From Candidatus Zixiibacteriota bacterium (GTDB lineage: Bacteria; Zixibacteria; MSB-5A5; GN15; PGXB01): DNA of 35,317 nt. The position numbers were made by a program, and so were the translations under genes. Positions 34,191-35,317 of this stretch are shown here, piece after piece. The notes under the pieces are model-generated. The model had not been told where the DNA came from. It worked only from the letters and a program-made list of their open reading frames with translations, and did not search any database. Positions within the stretch are counted from its first letter, which is position 1. Each line of letters opens with the position of its first letter. The stretch covers positions 1,891,687-1,927,003 of the forward strand of contig LS998015.1 of the NCBI GenBank assembly GCA_900498245.1, given 5' to 3'.

Positions 34191-35317
34191 ATGAAAAAGA
34201 TATATATATCCGGTCTACTGATTATCTTCCTGCTCGGTTTCATCGGGATATCACTTCAGGCGGAAACGGCTCTGGATAAGATTAAGTTTCCCCCGCTCAA
34301 CAAGCAGGAAATGCCGAATATCGAAAAAACTGTTCTCGATAACGGCCTGACCGTGTATTTGCTGGAGGATCACGAATTACCGGTCATCAATGCCGCCGTC
34401 CGGTTGGGGGCGGGCGAATACCTCGTACCGGACGACAAAGTCGGGCTGGGGAGCATTACGGCAACCTTGATGCGCACCGGCGGAACGGATAAATTGACCG
34501 GCGATCAGGTCGATTCCGTTCTGGAGGGGGTTGGCGGTTCCATCGAGTTCGGCATGCGCAGTACCAGCGGAACCGGCAGTATGAATATCCTTTCGGACTA
34601 TTCAGACTTAGGGCTTTCTTTGATGGCCGATATGTTTCGTCACCCGGCCTTCGCTCAGGATAAGATCGATCTGGAAAAGACGTCCCAGCGTTCGGCCATT
34701 TCGCGCCGGAACGATGAGGCGATGGATATCTGCCTGCGGCAGTTCCGGAAAGTCATTTACGGGCAGAATTCGGCCTACGCCCGGAACACCGAATACAGTA
34801 CGATTGACAATATTACCCGGGATGACCTGATCGCTTTTCATGACAAATATATTACGCCTGAGAATGTCATGCTGGCGGTTTGGGGGGATTTCAACAAAGA
34901 TGCCATGCTCGCCAAAATCAAAAAATATTTCGGCGATTGGCCCAAGGGCCCCGGCCGCGTTCCCGATTTGCCGAAAGTCACTTACGATTTCAAACCGGGG
35001 ATTCATTATGTGCAGAAGGACAATATCAATCAGACCAAACTGCTGATCGGCCATATCGGCGGATATCTGAGCGATCCCGATTATTTCGCGATGGTCGTCA
35101 TGAATAATATCCTCGGGGGTTCGTTCGGGAGCCGTCTGTTCAATGATGTTCGCAGCAAGCAGGGGCTGGCGTACGCGGTCGGGGGCAGTTATACTTCGAA
35201 CATCGCCTATCCCGGGATTTATTATAATTATTGCTATACCAAATCCGAGACAACGGTGAAGGCCATAAAAAGCATCATTAACGAGATTAAAATGATGCAG
35301 ACCAATCCGCCGACTCC
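34191..35317 (+). CDS. Exported M16 homologue without zinc motif (pair 2 partner, partial)
   Basis: The frame is open from ATG 34191 (AGGAGG 8 nt upstream) to the end of the window, 375 residues. It starts with a signal peptide (MKKIYISGLLIIFLLGFIGI), followed by an M16 N-terminal domain (VLDNGLTVYLLEDHELPVINAAVRLGAGE). At the HxxEH position there is Ser88-Ile-Thr-Ala91-Thr92, so it is non-catalytic. The second half shows the usual GGSFGSRLFNDVRSKQGLAYAVGGSY. The rest of the C-terminal domain lies beyond the window. Confidence 0.9.
   Translation, partial: MKKIYISGLLIIFLLGFIGISLQAETALDKIKFPPLNKQEMPNIEKTVLDNGLTVYLLEDHELPVINAAVRLGAGEYLVPDDKVGLGSITATLMRTGGTDKLTGDQVDSVLEGVGGSIEFGMRSTSGTGSMNILSDYSDLGLSLMADMFRHPAFAQDKIDLEKTSQRSAISRRNDEAMDICLRQFRKVIYGQNSAYARNTEYSTIDNITRDDLIAFHDKYITPENVMLAVWGDFNKDAMLAKIKKYFGDWPKGPGRVPDLPKVTYDFKPGIHYVQKDNINQTKLLIGHIGGYLSDPDYFAMVVMNNILGGSFGSRLFNDVRSKQGLAYAVGGSYTSNIAYPGIYYNYCYTKSETTVKAIKSIINEIKMMQTNPPT

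Overview
This window looks like chromosomal DNA from an uncultured bacterium of the FCB side of the tree. Candidatus Zixibacteria or a close relative is my best guess. The basis is the C-terminal dockerin-like repeat pair, the Gld-type ABC operon, the one-chain E1 alpha/beta dehydrogenase, the exported M16 peptidase pairs and the intergenic repeat nests. This is inference from gene content; there is no rRNA here. Several promoters are textbook sigma-70 types (for example TTGACC-17-TATAAT at 13165-13193), not the TTTG/TAnnTTTG type of Bacteroidetes. Starts are often TTG or GTG behind good Shine-Dalgarno (SD) sites.

Layout. 1-203: tail of a dockerin-bearing secreted protein. 341-1951: exported C69 peptidase. 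2119-4098: acetyl-CoA synthetase. 4372-7024: fused 2-oxoacid dehydrogenase E1, then a small double-SH3 protein. 7071-7674: glycine-rich RRM protein with its own promoter, long leader and terminator. 7679-8789 (minus): ICMT-like methyltransferase and an Mpv17-like membrane protein. 8971-13145: four-gene ABC/Gld operon (ATPase, permease, GldG-like, DUF4340). 13227-14049: GYD protein and a RelA/SpoT-type CC...H..C domain joined to a winged helix. 14089-15351 (minus): first Kbl. 15376-18303: repeat-rich stretch around a TolB-like lipoprotein gene. 18304-19530 (minus): Tat-exported aldo/keto reductase with two ferredoxin-like clusters. 19672-24042 (minus): operon Tdh, acetate-type AMP ligase, acyl carrier protein, second Kbl. 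24193-26912 (minus): pckA-pfkA. 27126-29690: glycogen phosphorylase, divergent from pckA. 29874-35317: four M16 genes as two catalytic/non-catalytic pairs; the last runs off the window.

How the genes fit. Most of the window is central carbon metabolism: acetate activation, 2-oxoacid oxidation, threonine/glycine interconversion, the PEP and fructose-6-phosphate nodes, and glycogen breakdown. The rest is envelope work: ABC/Gld export, lipoprotein, exported peptidases. The best candidate for an undescribed system is the Tdh-ligase-ACP-Kbl operon. It puts a carrier protein and an acetate-sized ligase between the two enzymes of the classical threonine-to-glycine route, and an ordinary Kbl is encoded 4.3 kb away. 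Runners-up are the CC-domain/winged-helix protein and the roughly 300-bp dispersed repeat.
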